Origin: Microbulbifer salipaludis
GTDB lineage: Bacteria; Pseudomonadota; Gammaproteobacteria; Pseudomonadales; Cellvibrionaceae
Assembly: GCF_017303155.1 (NCBI RefSeq)
Contig: NZ_JAEKJR010000002.1
Location: 1,612,001 to 1,676,000, forward strand
Reading direction: 5' to 3'
Length of the DNA stretch: 64,000 nt
Shown in pieces: positions 18,901 through 27,759 of the stretch. The notes under the pieces are model-generated. The model was not told the origin of the DNA and did not search any database. It worked only from the letters and a program-made list of their open reading frames with translations. Position numbers and translations under genes: made by a program. Position 1 is the first letter of the stretch. Each line of letters opens with the position of its first letter.

Positions 18901-19326
18901 CAAGACCATTAGGAGTGAAACTTGGAGGATTTCATCCTTACAACACACTGGGCGTCCGTATGGAGGAAGACGCCCGGCCGGCACTACTAAACACGACTTG
19001 GGGGGAGATGTGTGCTAGCCAGCTACTTTCAGTATTAGCCACACTCGGAGGATTGCCAGTGGAAGCCGAAAAAACTTTAGAACGATTGGCAATAGAAACG
19101 TCCGCTGCAATACCCCAAGGTATTAGCCGGCGCGGAAAGTCTCCCCTTGCTCAAAATAGCAGCAACAACCCAATCAACAAGAATGCCTCTTGACTAATCT
19201 CCGGCAAACCCTAGAATAGCGCCCTCTTACATGCCTGACGGCGCGTAAGTATCAGAAAATGCTAGGATTTTTTCAGCTTATCCGCTAGAATCCGCGGCGT
19301 TTTCACCGCTATCACAGCGGCACCTT
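18873..19326. other. Structured intergenic region, possible minus-strand small RNA
   Basis: No supported protein gene is seen. A GTG-started 92-residue plus-strand frame (18915-19193) has no family features. The region holds several short inverted repeats: GGATTTCATCC near 18927, GGGCGTC...GACGCCC at 18950-18975, and AATACC-CCAA-GGTATT near 19109. All precede, on the minus strand, the terminator at 18858-18900. GGA triplets on the minus strand include AAGGATG, ACGGACG and GCGGACG. This looks more like an untranslated RNA than a coding stretch, but no known RNA family is recognised. Confidence 0.35.
19190..19217 (+). promoter_or_regulatory. Promoter upstream of tRNA-Cys/tRNA-Leu
   Basis: TTGACT (-35) and TAGAAT (-10) are separated by 16 bp. 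A second TAGAAT at 19286-19291, followed by GC-rich CCGCGGCG, could be a nearer promoter with a poor -35 box. Either would drive the two tRNA genes. Confidence 0.6.
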
Positions 19327-19400
19327 GGCTAGGTGGCAGAGTGGTCATGCAGCGGACTGCAACTCCGTGTACGCCGGTTCGATTCCGACCCTAGCCTCCA
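19327..19400 (+). tRNA. tRNA-Cys (GCA)
   Basis: A 74-nt cloverleaf with acceptor GGCTAGG/CCTAGCC, anticodon stem GCGGA/TCCGT, loop CTGCAAC (anticodon GCA) and encoded CCA. Confidence 0.95.
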
Positions 19401-19472
19401 TTTTCCCTCCCAGTCTCAATAGCAGGCTGGCTCAGTCGACGGATCACACTGAAACCGTCGACCGCCCTATCC

Positions 19473-19559
19473 GCCCGGATGGTGGAATTGGTAGACACAG
19501 GAGACTTAAAATCTCCCGTCCTTTGGGACGTGCCGGTTCAAGTCCGGCTCTGGGCACCA
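19473..19559 (+). tRNA. tRNA-Leu (TAA)
   Basis: An 87-nt class II tRNA: acceptor GCCCGGA/TCTGGGC, anticodon stem GGAGA/TCTCC, loop CTTAAAA (anticodon TAA), long variable arm CGTCCTTTGGGACG, T-loop GGTTCAAGTCC and encoded CCA. It is 72 bp downstream of tRNA-Cys and probably in the same transcript. Confidence 0.96.
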
Positions 19560-19707
19560 CCTTCCGGTTTATTCCACGCTTGTCAGCGACATCAATCATC
19601 GGCGCATCGGCTTTGCGGTACCAGTTGGTACAGCGGGACTTGCCTCTTACCCCCTACCCGATCGCGCAACATTTTTGCGAGGCGCCCAACACCCTGCCCG
19701 ACCGAGT

Positions 19708-20304
19708 TCAACCCCGATGCGGACTTTCCAGCATCGCCAGAAAAATCCGGGACTCTGCCGGCGTCGCCTGTAGCCCATATTTTTCAGCCACCGCTATAAA
19801 CCGTCGCAAGTAATATTGCTGCACCGGACCATACGGGGGCATCCATTCATCCGGGCCTCGGTGGCCTTTGCTTTGATTGCGCCCATCATCCACCAGCCAT
19901 AGATTATCCGGGTCTTCCGCAAATGCCCGCTTCTTCGCTCGCGACCAGTGCGCGCCACCACGCTCGTGGGCCCATTTCAGTGGCACGATATGCTCGACAT
20001 CAAGATCCGATGCCAACTCGTAGAAGTTCCCCGTATATGGATCCATCCACAATCCACTCGCCACTTTGCAACTACGGTGGTCGGTGTAAGTGACCGGCGC
20101 CAGTGAGTAACGGATCAACAGCTCGTGGCGTGTATCCTGACAATCACGGTCGGTATCCGACCAACGTGGCAGCCACTCGCTGCGGCGATATTTATCGCCC
20201 TCACTCGCGAGCGCACTTTCGATTGACGCCGCCAGGACCAGTACAGAAAGAAGAAGGAAAACAGGCGCGGAAACAAAATGCAGGGAAGGTTTTAGACGCG
20301 GCAC
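19708..20304 (-). CDS. Exported HNH-type nuclease (DUF1524-like)
   Basis: This 198-residue protein has a signal peptide (FLLLSVLVLAASIESALA) and an HNH/beta-beta-alpha-metal core: LDVEHIVPLKWAHERGG, then DPDNLWLVDDGRNQSKGHRG. The E-H-I-V-P-x-x-W-A and N-x-x-L...N-x-x-K-G patterns match the secreted HNH nucleases related to DUF1524/EndA-like proteins. A secreted DNase for nutrient DNA or defence is likely. It is convergent to the tRNA genes and divergent from the subtilase. Confidence 0.85.
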   Translation of the reverse strand: MPRLKPSLHFVSAPVFLLLSVLVLAASIESALASEGDKYRRSEWLPRWSDTDRDCQDTRHELLIRYSLAPVTYTDHRSCKVASGLWMDPYTGNFYELASDLDVEHIVPLKWAHERGGAHWSRAKKRAFAEDPDNLWLVDDGRNQSKGHRGPDEWMPPYGPVQQYYLRRFIAVAEKYGLQATPAESRIFLAMLESPHRG

Positions 20305-20737
20305 GACAGCTCCATTGGCGCGATAAATCTCAAGTGGGACTATCGTACCGGAACCGGCTGGACGTGCAAATCCTCAGTTTGTCGAAATCATGAGAAGCAC
20401 AGCAGTCACTGGCAAAGAAAAAAACCGTCACTGTCGAGACCAGCAACTCACGATGCCCGCTGCACTGAAATATTGTTCTCCACAGCGATGAGGTGAGCGC
20501 CAAGTGTGCACAGATTTCAGCAAAATCGCCTGTATACAGAGGATACGTTGCTTTTGTCGGTAGCCCCTTTACTCCCCTGCCGTGTCGGCGTTTATATTGT
20601 CCCTTCGCCAGGATTGGCGAACACAATAACCGGCAACCGGTCGCGCTTCCCTTCGGGGATTTTTTACGCGGTTGAGTTGCTTTCGCTTCCCAGATTTAGC
20701 CGTAGGGAAATAGGCATTTAGACCAAGGGGGCAATTC
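20305..20737. other. Long leader/intergenic region between HNH nuclease and subtilase
   Basis: No convincing gene is seen in 433 bp; the minus frame 20330-20626 lacks a ribosome site and family signature. The plus strand has an AT-rich TTTATATTG near 20590 that could be a -10 region. About 60 bp later there is a short TCCC-TTCG-GGGA hairpin followed by T6 (20648-20665), upstream of the subtilase start. The rest shows nothing recognisable. Confidence 0.5.
20648..20665 (+). terminator. Possible leader terminator ahead of subtilase gene
   Basis: A 4-bp stem TCCC/GGGA with a stable TTCG tetraloop is followed by TTTTTT. It is short, but lies 72 bp before the ATG at 20738, where an attenuator would be. 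Confidence 0.35.
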
Positions 20738-22066
20738 ATGCTTCTCAGTTGTATTCGTAACTTCTTCGCTGTCATTACCGTTGCATTCTGCTTTTCTGCC
20801 GGGGCCGTCGCCGAGTCCTGGGTGCTGGTGGTACACGGCAACAAAATTCACCAGAAAACGCTGGACGATATTGCCGCTGCGGGCGGAAAGATTACCCGCA
20901 CAGTGCCTGAGATCGGCGTATTGTTGGTAGAGGGTGACAGCAGCTTCGGCGAGACCGTCAACACTCTTTCCGGTGTTAAACACGCGGGCGTCAACGCATC
21001 CTTCCAGTTCTACGAGCCGATTGTCGCTGAGGGCATGTCTCTCGACGACGCCGCGAACCCACCGCTCAGTGGCAATGATGATTTCTTCTTCGACCTTCAG
21101 TGGGGGCATGTCGCCGTGAATGCGGTGGAATCCTGGAACGCTGGAAACACAGGCAAAGGCGTACGGGTAGCCATTATCGATGGCGGCTATGATCTGGATC
21201 ACCCGGACCTGGCCCCCAATATCGACTACAACGCCAGCATGGATTTCACCGGTGAAGGGCTGGCCTACACCCTGCCCGACACCTTCAGCCACGGCTCCCA
21301 TGTAGCGGGCACCGTTGCCGCTGCCGACAACGGCCTTGGCACTATCGGCGTGGCGCCCGACGCGACGCTGATCCTGCTTAAAGCCCTGGGTGATGCGGGC
21401 TCTGGCTCGTTTGGCGCTGTGGCTGCAGCGATTGTGCATGCGGCTAACCAGGACGCCGATGTCATCAACATGAGCCTGGGTGCTGCGTTCCCCGCGAGCG
21501 AGCCCGGTGCAGCGGCACTGCGCACCATGATGTCCCGGGCCACCAACTACGCCTATCAGGCCGGGGTAACCATCATCACTTCCGCGGGCAACGATTCAAC
21601 CGATGGTGACAAAGACGGTAACAACCTGACTCTGCCGGCCGACTCACCCCATGCCATTTCCATTTCCGCCACTGGTCCGCAGGGCTGGGCTGCGGGGAAC
21701 GGCAACCTCGACAATCTGGCGATTTACTCCAACTATGGTCAGTCCCTGATTGACTTCGCGGCGCCGGGTGGCGACTACACCTATTACCTGAGCAACAACG
21801 ACCTGTGCACCGTTGGCCCCATCACCAATCTCTGCGGTGTGTTTGACTTTGTGTTCAGTACCGGTAACGGTGGCTGGTACTGGTCGGTTGGCACCAGCAT
21901 GGCATCGCCGCATGCGGCGGGTGTTGCGGCGCTGATCATCGGTGCGAACGGCGGCGACATGCATCCCGCCCAGGTGGAGGCGGCCCTCGCCCAAACGTCA
22001 CTGGATCTGGGCAAGCCCGGCAATGACGATGTGTATGGTGCAGGCCTGGTTCAGTCTCCCAAATAA
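20738..22066 (+). CDS. Secreted S8 subtilisin-like serine peptidase
   Basis: This 442-residue protein has a signal peptide (FFAVITVAFCFSAGAVA), a propeptide-like segment (about 27-110) and a subtilase domain. The catalytic residues are visible: D148 (VAIIDGGYDLDHPDL), H185 (SHGSHVAGTVA), oxyanion N285 (ITSAGNDS) and S387 (VGTSMASPHAAG). AAGGGGG precedes the ATG. No C-terminal secretion domain or PPC repeat is present. It would digest extracellular protein, including possibly gelatin or collagen that feeds the hydroxyproline pathway; this link is inference only. Confidence 0.93.
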   Translation: MLLSCIRNFFAVITVAFCFSAGAVAESWVLVVHGNKIHQKTLDDIAAAGGKITRTVPEIGVLLVEGDSSFGETVNTLSGVKHAGVNASFQFYEPIVAEGMSLDDAANPPLSGNDDFFFDLQWGHVAVNAVESWNAGNTGKGVRVAIIDGGYDLDHPDLAPNIDYNASMDFTGEGLAYTLPDTFSHGSHVAGTVAAADNGLGTIGVAPDATLILLKALGDAGSGSFGAVAAAIVHAANQDADVINMSLGAAFPASEPGAAALRTMMSRATNYAYQAGVTIITSAGNDSTDGDKDGNNLTLPADSPHAISISATGPQGWAAGNGNLDNLAIYSNYGQSLIDFAAPGGDYTYYLSNNDLCTVGPITNLCGVFDFVFSTGNGGWYWSVGTSMASPHAAGVAALIIGANGGDMHPAQVEAALAQTSLDLGKPGNDDVYGAGLVQSPK

Positions 22067-22102
22067 CGAGAGAATCGATAAACGCCTTGCATCAGAAATA
22101 GC

Positions 22103-22127
22103 AAAGCCCCCTGACGGGGGCTTTTTT
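22103..22127 (+). terminator. Rho-independent terminator after subtilase
   Basis: AAAGCCCCC-TGAC-GGGGGCTTTTTT: a GC-rich stem with a small loop and T6. It could also act for the minus-strand pgsA transcript through the flanking A run. Confidence 0.9.
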
Positions 22128-22191
22128 GTGGGCTGGCGATTAGATAACGACCTACCAGCGCGAGCCCGGAAATCTGAGGCTCGGTTACCAG

Positions 22192-22764
22192 TCAGTCTTT
22201 CGGGGCATCGCCTGGATCAGCGGTAAGCGCCGGCCAGGCGGCGCGGATGTACAGCACCATGGTCCAGAGCGTCAGCGCAGCGGCGATGTACAGCAACACA
22301 TAACCGATGGTTTCCATGATCGGGAACTCCCGAACATCAAACGCCAGAAGTACGATGATTGCCGCCATCTGGGCGGTTGTCTTGATCTTACCGACAAACG
22401 AGACCGCAACACTATTGCGCTGCCCCAGCTCAGCCATCCACTCGCGCAGCGCCGAGACCGCTATCTCGCGACCGATAATCACTGCCGCCGCAATGGTGAA
22501 CAGGCGATGGTCGTGCAAATGAACCAGTAACACCAGTGCCGTCGCCACCATTAATTTGTCAGCGACAGGATCAAGGAATGCCCCGAAAGGCGTACTTTGG
22601 TTCAACTTGCGAGCAATGTACCCATCCAGCCAGTCTGTCGCCGCGGCTACGGAGAAGATCAGCGCAGAGGCAATATAGCTCCACTTGTACGGCAGATAAA
22701 ATACCAGCACGAAAACCGGAATCAGCGCTACGCGCAGCAAGGTCAATTGATTGGCTAGGTTCAT
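22192..22764 (-). CDS. pgsA: CDP-diacylglycerol-glycerol-3-phosphate 3-phosphatidyltransferase
   Basis: This 190-residue integral membrane enzyme makes phosphatidylglycerol phosphate, the first committed step to PG and cardiolipin. The CDP-alcohol phosphotransferase signature is complete: DWLDGYIARKLNQSTPFGAF followed by LDPVADK (D-G-x2-A-R-x8-G-x3-D-x3-D). The start at 22764 (MNLANQLTLLR) is the family start; the upstream extension is not conserved. It is on the same strand as uvrC and gacA, a conserved gammaproteobacterial order. Confidence 0.96.
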   Translation of the reverse strand: MNLANQLTLLRVALIPVFVLVFYLPYKWSYIASALIFSVAAATDWLDGYIARKLNQSTPFGAFLDPVADKLMVATALVLLVHLHDHRLFTIAAAVIIGREIAVSALREWMAELGQRNSVAVSFVGKIKTTAQMAAIIVLLAFDVREFPIMETIGYVLLYIAAALTLWTMVLYIRAAWPALTADPGDAPKD

Positions 22765-22862
22765 GCTGGTCCTTCTACTGTCGCGGAACACACATCGTCG
22801 GCAGTGCGTAACTTAGCAACCTGAGATAAAAAAATAAACGTCGGTAAGGTATTTCCACTGCT

Positions 22863-24677
22863 CTATTCGTTATGCAGGGTCGAGTATATATCCTGAGCAA
22901 GTTTGCGGCTCACCCCCTCAACACTGGAGAGCTCATTCACGGAAGCGCGCATAATCTCTTGCAGCCCCCCAAAATGGCGCAGTAGCGCCCGCCGCCGCGC
23001 TGGACCGACACCCGGTATGCCTTCCAGCGGAGATTCGCGACGCTTTTTGTCTCGGCGCTGCCGGTGCCCGGTGATCGCAAACCGGTGAGCTTCATCCCGC
23101 ACCTGCTGAATCAGGTGCAAAGCGGGAGAATCGGCCCCCAGTACCAGCTCACGGCCTTCGGCGACCACATGCAGGGTCTCAAAGCCGGCTTTACGGGTGG
23201 TCCCCTTGGACACACCGATAATCTGCACACCCGTGACACCAAGCTCGTTCAGGGCATCCACTGCCTGGGTCACCTGCCCTTTACCCCCGTCGATAAGCAG
23301 GATATTCGGAAAGCGCCCCTCACCATTCGACAAGCGGGTATAGCGGCGCTTCAGAGCCTGCCCCATTGCCGCATAATCATCGCCGGCGGTAATACCCTCG
23401 ATATTGAAACGGCGATAATCCGACTTCACCGGGCCACCGGTGTCAAACACCACGCAGGATGCCACCGTCGCTTCACCACTGGAGTGACTGATATCGAAGC
23501 ATTCCAGGCGCTCCGGCAAACCATCGAGCCGCAGTACTTCCTGCAGATTTTCAAATCGGTCCTGGAGCTTTTGCTGAGACGCGGTGCGACTCTGCAGGTT
23601 CTGGCTGGCCGCCTGCTGCGCCATCTCCACCCAAGTGGCGCGATTGCCCCGCAGGCGATGCACGACCTGGATGTCTTTCCCGGCCTGCTCGGTCAGAGCC
23701 AGCTGCAAGGCTTCTGCGTCATCCAATGGCTCCGACACCAGAATCTGGCGCGGAAGCTCCCTGCTAGTGCCCAGATAGAATTGGGGAATGAAGGCCGATA
23801 GCAGAGCGGCATCATCCAAGCCGAGCTTCTCACTCGGGTAGTAACTTCGGCTGCCCAGTATTCTCCCCTGACGCACAAACAGCACATGCACACAGCAGAT
23901 CCCGCCGGAGGTCGCGACCCCAAGCACATCCACATCCGCGCCGCCGCTCTCGGCAACCTGGTCGGACTGCAACCGTCGCAGCGCAACGATCTGGTCACGC
24001 AGCCGCGCCGCCTTCTCAAATGCCAGCTCCATGGACGCCTTATCCATCTCATCGGCCAACTCGCGGATAATGCTGTCACTTTTACCGGCAAGAAACATCT
24101 GCGCGTGGCGCACATCCGCCTGATAGTCTTCAGGATCAATAAAGTCCACACAGGGCGCGGTGCAACGCTCGATCTGATATTGCAGGCAGGGTCTGGAACG
24201 GTTGGCAAAAACGCTGTCTTCGCAGGTACGAATACGAAAGGTTTTCTGCAGAAAATTGAGACTGTCTCTCACCGAGGATGCGTTGGGAAACGGACCAAAA
24301 TAATCGCCCTTCTTGCGTTTGGCGCCGCGATGAAAGGCAATACGCGGAAATGTATCTTTACTGGACAGGAATATATAAGGGTAGCCCTTGTCATCTTTCA
24401 ACATGACATTGTAGGGCGGGCGCTGGGATTTTATCAGGCTCTGCTCAAGTACCAGCGCCTCTGTTTCACTGCGCGTTACAGTAACCTCAATGTCCGCAAT
24501 CTTTTCCACCAGTGCCATGGTTTTTGCGGTCAGGCCGCTGGCCCGGAAATAACTGCCGAGACGATTGCGCAGGTTTTTGGCCTTGCCCACGTACAGCACC
24601 TTGCCCTGATCGTCAAACATCTGATACACGCCAGGTTTGCGGGTAACGGTTGTGAGAAAGCGTTTGCTGTCGAACAT
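22863..24677 (-). CDS. uvrC: Excinuclease ABC subunit C
   Basis: This 604-residue nucleotide excision repair endonuclease makes the two incisions around UvrAB-marked lesions. It has a GIY-YIG domain near the N terminus (KPGVYQMFDDQGKVLYVGKA), a UVR motif (DKASMELAFEKAARLRDQI), an RNase H-like domain (ECFDISHSSGEATVASC, LLIDGGKGQV) and a C-terminal helix-hairpin-helix (GIPGVGPARRRALLRHFGG). The start at 24677 matches the usual length; the frame extends 40 codons further upstream without conservation. It lies downstream of gacA, as in E. coli (uvrY-uvrC) and pseudomonads. Confidence 0.97.
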   Translation of the reverse strand: MFDSKRFLTTVTRKPGVYQMFDDQGKVLYVGKAKNLRNRLGSYFRASGLTAKTMALVEKIADIEVTVTRSETEALVLEQSLIKSQRPPYNVMLKDDKGYPYIFLSSKDTFPRIAFHRGAKRKKGDYFGPFPNASSVRDSLNFLQKTFRIRTCEDSVFANRSRPCLQYQIERCTAPCVDFIDPEDYQADVRHAQMFLAGKSDSIIRELADEMDKASMELAFEKAARLRDQIVALRRLQSDQVAESGGADVDVLGVATSGGICCVHVLFVRQGRILGSRSYYPSEKLGLDDAALLSAFIPQFYLGTSRELPRQILVSEPLDDAEALQLALTEQAGKDIQVVHRLRGNRATWVEMAQQAASQNLQSRTASQQKLQDRFENLQEVLRLDGLPERLECFDISHSSGEATVASCVVFDTGGPVKSDYRRFNIEGITAGDDYAAMGQALKRRYTRLSNGEGRFPNILLIDGGKGQVTQAVDALNELGVTGVQIIGVSKGTTRKAGFETLHVVAEGRELVLGADSPALHLIQQVRDEAHRFAITGHRQRRDKKRRESPLEGIPGVGPARRRALLRHFGGLQEIMRASVNELSSVEGVSRKLAQDIYSTLHNE

Positions 24678-24803
24678 TCGGTGTACTTGTGCCAAAACAA
24701 AACAGGGGCCATTCAGGCCCCTGTTAGAAAAAACGGTCGTGTAGTCTGGGTTAGGGGCGATTATGCCACGATTGCCACTTGCCCAATTACTGCTCAAGCC
24801 AAA

Positions 24804-25448
24804 TTAAACGGCCTCTTCCGGATCCAATACGTTGTGTTTGACCGCAAGAAGCGTGAGCTCCACATCAGAATGTAAACCGAGTTTTTCAAAAATACGGTAT
24901 CGGTAGGTGTTGACCGTTTTCGGGCTCACCGAAAGTGTCTCGGCAATCTCCGCAACCTTGTTGCCGTTCACAATCATCACCGCGGTCTGTAGCTCGCGCT
25001 CGGAAAGATCCTCAAATGGGGAGCCGCCACCATTCATGCCGCGCAGGGCCAGCTTGGTCGCCATGGAGCTACTGATGTAGGTCTCTCCGGCGACCACCGA
25101 GTGAATTGCCCTGACCATTTCCTCGAGATCAGCACCCTTGGTCACATAGCCGGATGCACCAGCCTGAATGAGACGGCCCGGGAAGAGGTCGTCATCAAGC
25201 GCGCTTACCGCAATGACCTTTGCCTGAGGAAAGCGAGGAATCAGCTTGCGGGTCGCTTCGAGCCCACCCATACCCGGCATTCGAACGTCCATGAGAATGA
25301 CGTCTACCGCTGTCTCCCGGACGAAGGCAATGGCGTCTTCGCCACTCTTGGCCTCGCCAACCACCTGGATATCGTCGACGTCACCCAGCATGCGCGAAAT
25401 ACCCATTCGCACAAGGTCATGGTCGTCTACCACTAAGACTTTTATCAA
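24804..25448 (-). CDS. gacA: GacA/UvrY-type response regulator
   Basis: This 214-residue protein has a receiver domain with acidic pocket VVDDHD and phospho-acceptor D54 (ILMDVRMPGMGG), then a LuxR/NarL helix-turn-helix (LSERELQTAVMIVNGNKVAE and LSVSPKTVNTYRYRIFEKLG). It is the partner of the GacS/BarA kinase and activates small RNAs that sequester CsrA/RsmA. I choose a TTG start at 25448 (MIKVLVVDDHDLVR), which gives the usual GacA length and N terminus with GGGG just upstream; a GTG at 25463 would add five residues and has no ribosome site. Confidence 0.94.
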   Translation of the reverse strand: MIKVLVVDDHDLVRMGISRMLGDVDDIQVVGEAKSGEDAIAFVRETAVDVILMDVRMPGMGGLEATRKLIPRFPQAKVIAVSALDDDLFPGRLIQAGASGYVTKGADLEEMVRAIHSVVAGETYISSSMATKLALRGMNGGGSPFEDLSERELQTAVMIVNGNKVAEIAETLSVSPKTVNTYRYRIFEKLGLHSDVELTLLAVKHNVLDPEEAV

Positions 25449-25875
25449 TTTAGCCCCAACCACGGATTCTCAGTCAGCCTTGCGCAAGAATTTCCTACAA
25501 AACCTGTCCTGCACAAAACCGTGTTTTTTGTTCTTGCTCAGCGGGTCAAGCCCGCAAAGTTCCATCCACAGAGCCCTCATTGAACATACCAGACAACGGT
25601 CTTGGTGCAAAGCGGGTTCGCGTACGGAATAAGGAGAGGAAACCGGGAATTTTTGCGCATTCTGCAAAACAAAATAACGCCATCAAACCAGAGCCAGTTG
25701 AATTATCCGGATAGCCCAAGCTTGCCGCCTGCGGCACCGGCTTCAGCGGCGAATTTTTTTGGGAAAATAAAGGCGACGTCACTATTCACGGTAATCGGGC
25801 GCATTTTCACTCGAGAAGAAATTTGGAAAAATAGTCCAAAAGAGTCATTCAGCCGGAGATACGGGAGAAACCTGT
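25449..25875. other. Intergenic region between gacA and murB
   Basis: About 427 bp with no supported gene; small minus-strand frames (25470-25667, 25546-25782) have no family features. It must hold the gacA promoter. TGCCGC-CT-GCGGCA (near 25729) and a GCCGC...GCGGC pair followed by T7 (near 25730-25763) are possible secondary structures; nothing else is recognised. Confidence 0.45.
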
Positions 25876-26892
25876 TCAGGGATAGAACCTCGGTTCAGGT
25901 TCCAGTGTTACGCCAAACTTTTTTTGCACATCCGTGGCGATCTCGCCAGCCAGCTGAATCACTTCGCTGCCACAGCGGTGCCCGGGATTGACCAGCACCA
26001 GCGCCTGCCGATCATGCACCCCTACCCCATTTCTGGAAAAGCCCCGCCACCCCGCCTGGTCAATCAGCCAGCCGGCGGCCAGCTTCCAACCGTCTGCGGT
26101 GGAGAAAGCTACAAGTTCTGGATACTTAGTCTTGAGAGCGCTGTAGAGGCGTTCATCCACGACGGGGTTCTTGAAGAAGCTACCAGTGTTGGGTATCTCC
26201 ACCGGATTGGGAAGTTTGCTGTTGCGGATATCGATCACCGCGGCGGCAACCTGCGCCGGTGTCAGTTGATCGACCGGGTAACCATGCTCGGAAAAGTACT
26301 GCTGCAGCGCGGGGTAGGCAATGTGACGCTGCCAATCACCGGGTAGCTTGAGCACCACCTCGCAGATCAAATACTGGTCTTTCGCCGCCCCCTTGAAAAT
26401 ACTGTCGCGATAACCGAACTGGCACTGTTCCGCCGTAAACGGGACAAGCTCGCCGGTGCGCATGTCCATCGCTGTCAGCTGCTCAAAGGTATCCTTCAGT
26501 TCGACGCCGTATGCACCAATATTTTGAATGGGAGCGGCACCGATATTGCCGGGAATCAGTGCGAGGTTCTCCAGCCCGCCGTAGCCGAGCTCGACGCTTT
26601 TCATGACCAGCTGATGCCAGTTTTCGCCCGCGGATGCCCGGATTCGGACGCCGTCATCGAGCGGCTCAAAATCCAGCCCCTGCATACCAAGATGCAGTGC
26701 CAGGCCGGGAAAGTCAGCCGTCAACACGATGTTGCTGCCACCACCCAAGGGCAATATTGGAAGCCCCTTTTCCTGGGCAAACCGCAGCGCTTCGCGCACC
26801 TCAGCCAATGAAGTCGCCGCACAGAAGTACTTCGCGCGCGCGGCAATCGTCATGGTGTTGTAGGGCTGTAAATCTACATCAGGCTCAATCAT
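25876..26892 (-). CDS. murB: UDP-N-acetylenolpyruvoylglucosamine reductase
   Basis: This 338-residue flavoprotein reduces UDP-GlcNAc-enolpyruvate to UDP-MurNAc with NADPH, the second committed step of peptidoglycan precursor synthesis. The FAD-binding motifs LPILPLGGGSNIVLT and LALIPGNIGAAPIQNIGAYG, the substrate loop FGYRDSIFK and the catalytic-serine motif NTGSFFKNP are all present. It is the long type I (E. coli-like) form. It is last in the minus-strand envelope block, 93 bp after kdsB. Confidence 0.97.
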   Translation of the reverse strand: MIEPDVDLQPYNTMTIAARAKYFCAATSLAEVREALRFAQEKGLPILPLGGGSNIVLTADFPGLALHLGMQGLDFEPLDDGVRIRASAGENWHQLVMKSVELGYGGLENLALIPGNIGAAPIQNIGAYGVELKDTFEQLTAMDMRTGELVPFTAEQCQFGYRDSIFKGAAKDQYLICEVVLKLPGDWQRHIAYPALQQYFSEHGYPVDQLTPAQVAAAVIDIRNSKLPNPVEIPNTGSFFKNPVVDERLYSALKTKYPELVAFSTADGWKLAAGWLIDQAGWRGFSRNGVGVHDRQALVLVNPGHRCGSEVIQLAGEIATDVQKKFGVTLEPEPRFYP

Positions 26893-26985
26893 GGTTTACC
26901 GGTCTAGTCCCCTGGGCTCATTGGCGGCGGCGCTAAGGGCGCTGGCACACGGCAGCGAATGACAGGGCATACTGCCGTTAAGCGC

Positions 26986-27759
26986 TCAGCCAAAGTAGGC
27001 CTGCATCCGCTCGAGATCCTGCGCGGTGTCCACACCGCCAGGAACCTCTTCGCAGGCATCATCCACATGAATCCCATGGCCGTTGTACAGGAACCGCAGT
27101 TGCTCGAGAGCCTCGAACTGCTCAATGGGCGCCATCGGCCAACCGACAAACAGGTCCAGCAACCCCGCCCGGTAAGCATAGATGCCAATATGACGACGCG
27201 GATTGAGCCCTGCAGGCAGTGACTGCTGATTCAGCGCAAACGCATCTCTTGGCCAGGGAATGGGCGCACGGGAGAAATAGCGTGCAAGGCCGGAACCTTC
27301 GGTCACTACCTTGACGATGTTCGGGTTTAAAAAATCATCCGCAGACGAAATAGGTTCCGCTAATGTGGCAACGCCCGCGGCGGTGTTTTCTGCCAGGTTG
27401 TGCGCCACCTGATTGATTACGGCGGGCGGGATCAAAGGTTCATCCCCCTGCACATTCACCAGAATACGATCCTCGCTCACCCCGAGACTGGCCGCCACCT
27501 CCTGCAGCCGGTCAGTACCTGAGGCGTGGTCGGGGCTGGTCATGCACACCTCACCACCAAATCCCCGCACGGCATCCGCAACACGCGCATCGTCCGTCGC
27601 CACAATCACTCGCTGAGCGTCGCTGGCCTGGGCACGCTCAAATACACGCTGCACCATCGTCTTTCCGGCAATGTCTGCCAACGGCTTGCCCGGCAGGCGG
27701 CTCGACCCAAACCGGGCCGGAATGATGACGTCAAATTCAATATTGCTGGAATCGGTCAT
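26986..27759 (-). CDS. kdsB: 3-deoxy-manno-octulosonate cytidylyltransferase
   Basis: This 257-residue enzyme activates Kdo with CTP for lipopolysaccharide inner-core synthesis. The N-terminal nucleotide-binding signature is [20 protein letters not shown], followed by [19 protein letters not shown] and the conserved [11 protein letters not shown]. The start at 27759 overlaps the lpxK stop as ATGA, showing translational coupling; the longer upstream frame lies inside lpxK and is rejected. Confidence 0.97.
   Translation of the reverse strand: MTDSSNIEFDVIIPARFGSSRLPGKPLADIAGKTMVQRVFERAQASDAQRVIVATDDARVADAVRGFGGEVCMTSPDHASGTDRLQEVAASLGVSEDRILVNVQGDEPLIPPAVINQVAHNLAENTAAGVATLAEPISSADDFLNPNIVKVVTEGSGLARYFSRAPIPWPRDAFALNQQSLPAGLNPRRHIGIYAYRAGLLDLFVGWPMAPIEQFEALEQLRFLYNGHGIHVDDACEEVPGGVDTAQDLERMQAYFG

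Noticed and set aside
18915..19193. 92-residue GTG-started frame
   Set aside because: No family features; the region shows hairpins and a minus-strand terminator, which fit untranslated sequence better.
19236..19260. Possible GacA box near the tRNA-Cys promoter (CTTACA...GTAAG)
   Set aside because: The half-sites are in the wrong order compared with the known TGTAAG-n6-CTTACA element.
20330..20626. 98-residue minus-strand frame in the subtilase leader
   Set aside because: No ribosome site or family features and low similarity to real protein composition.
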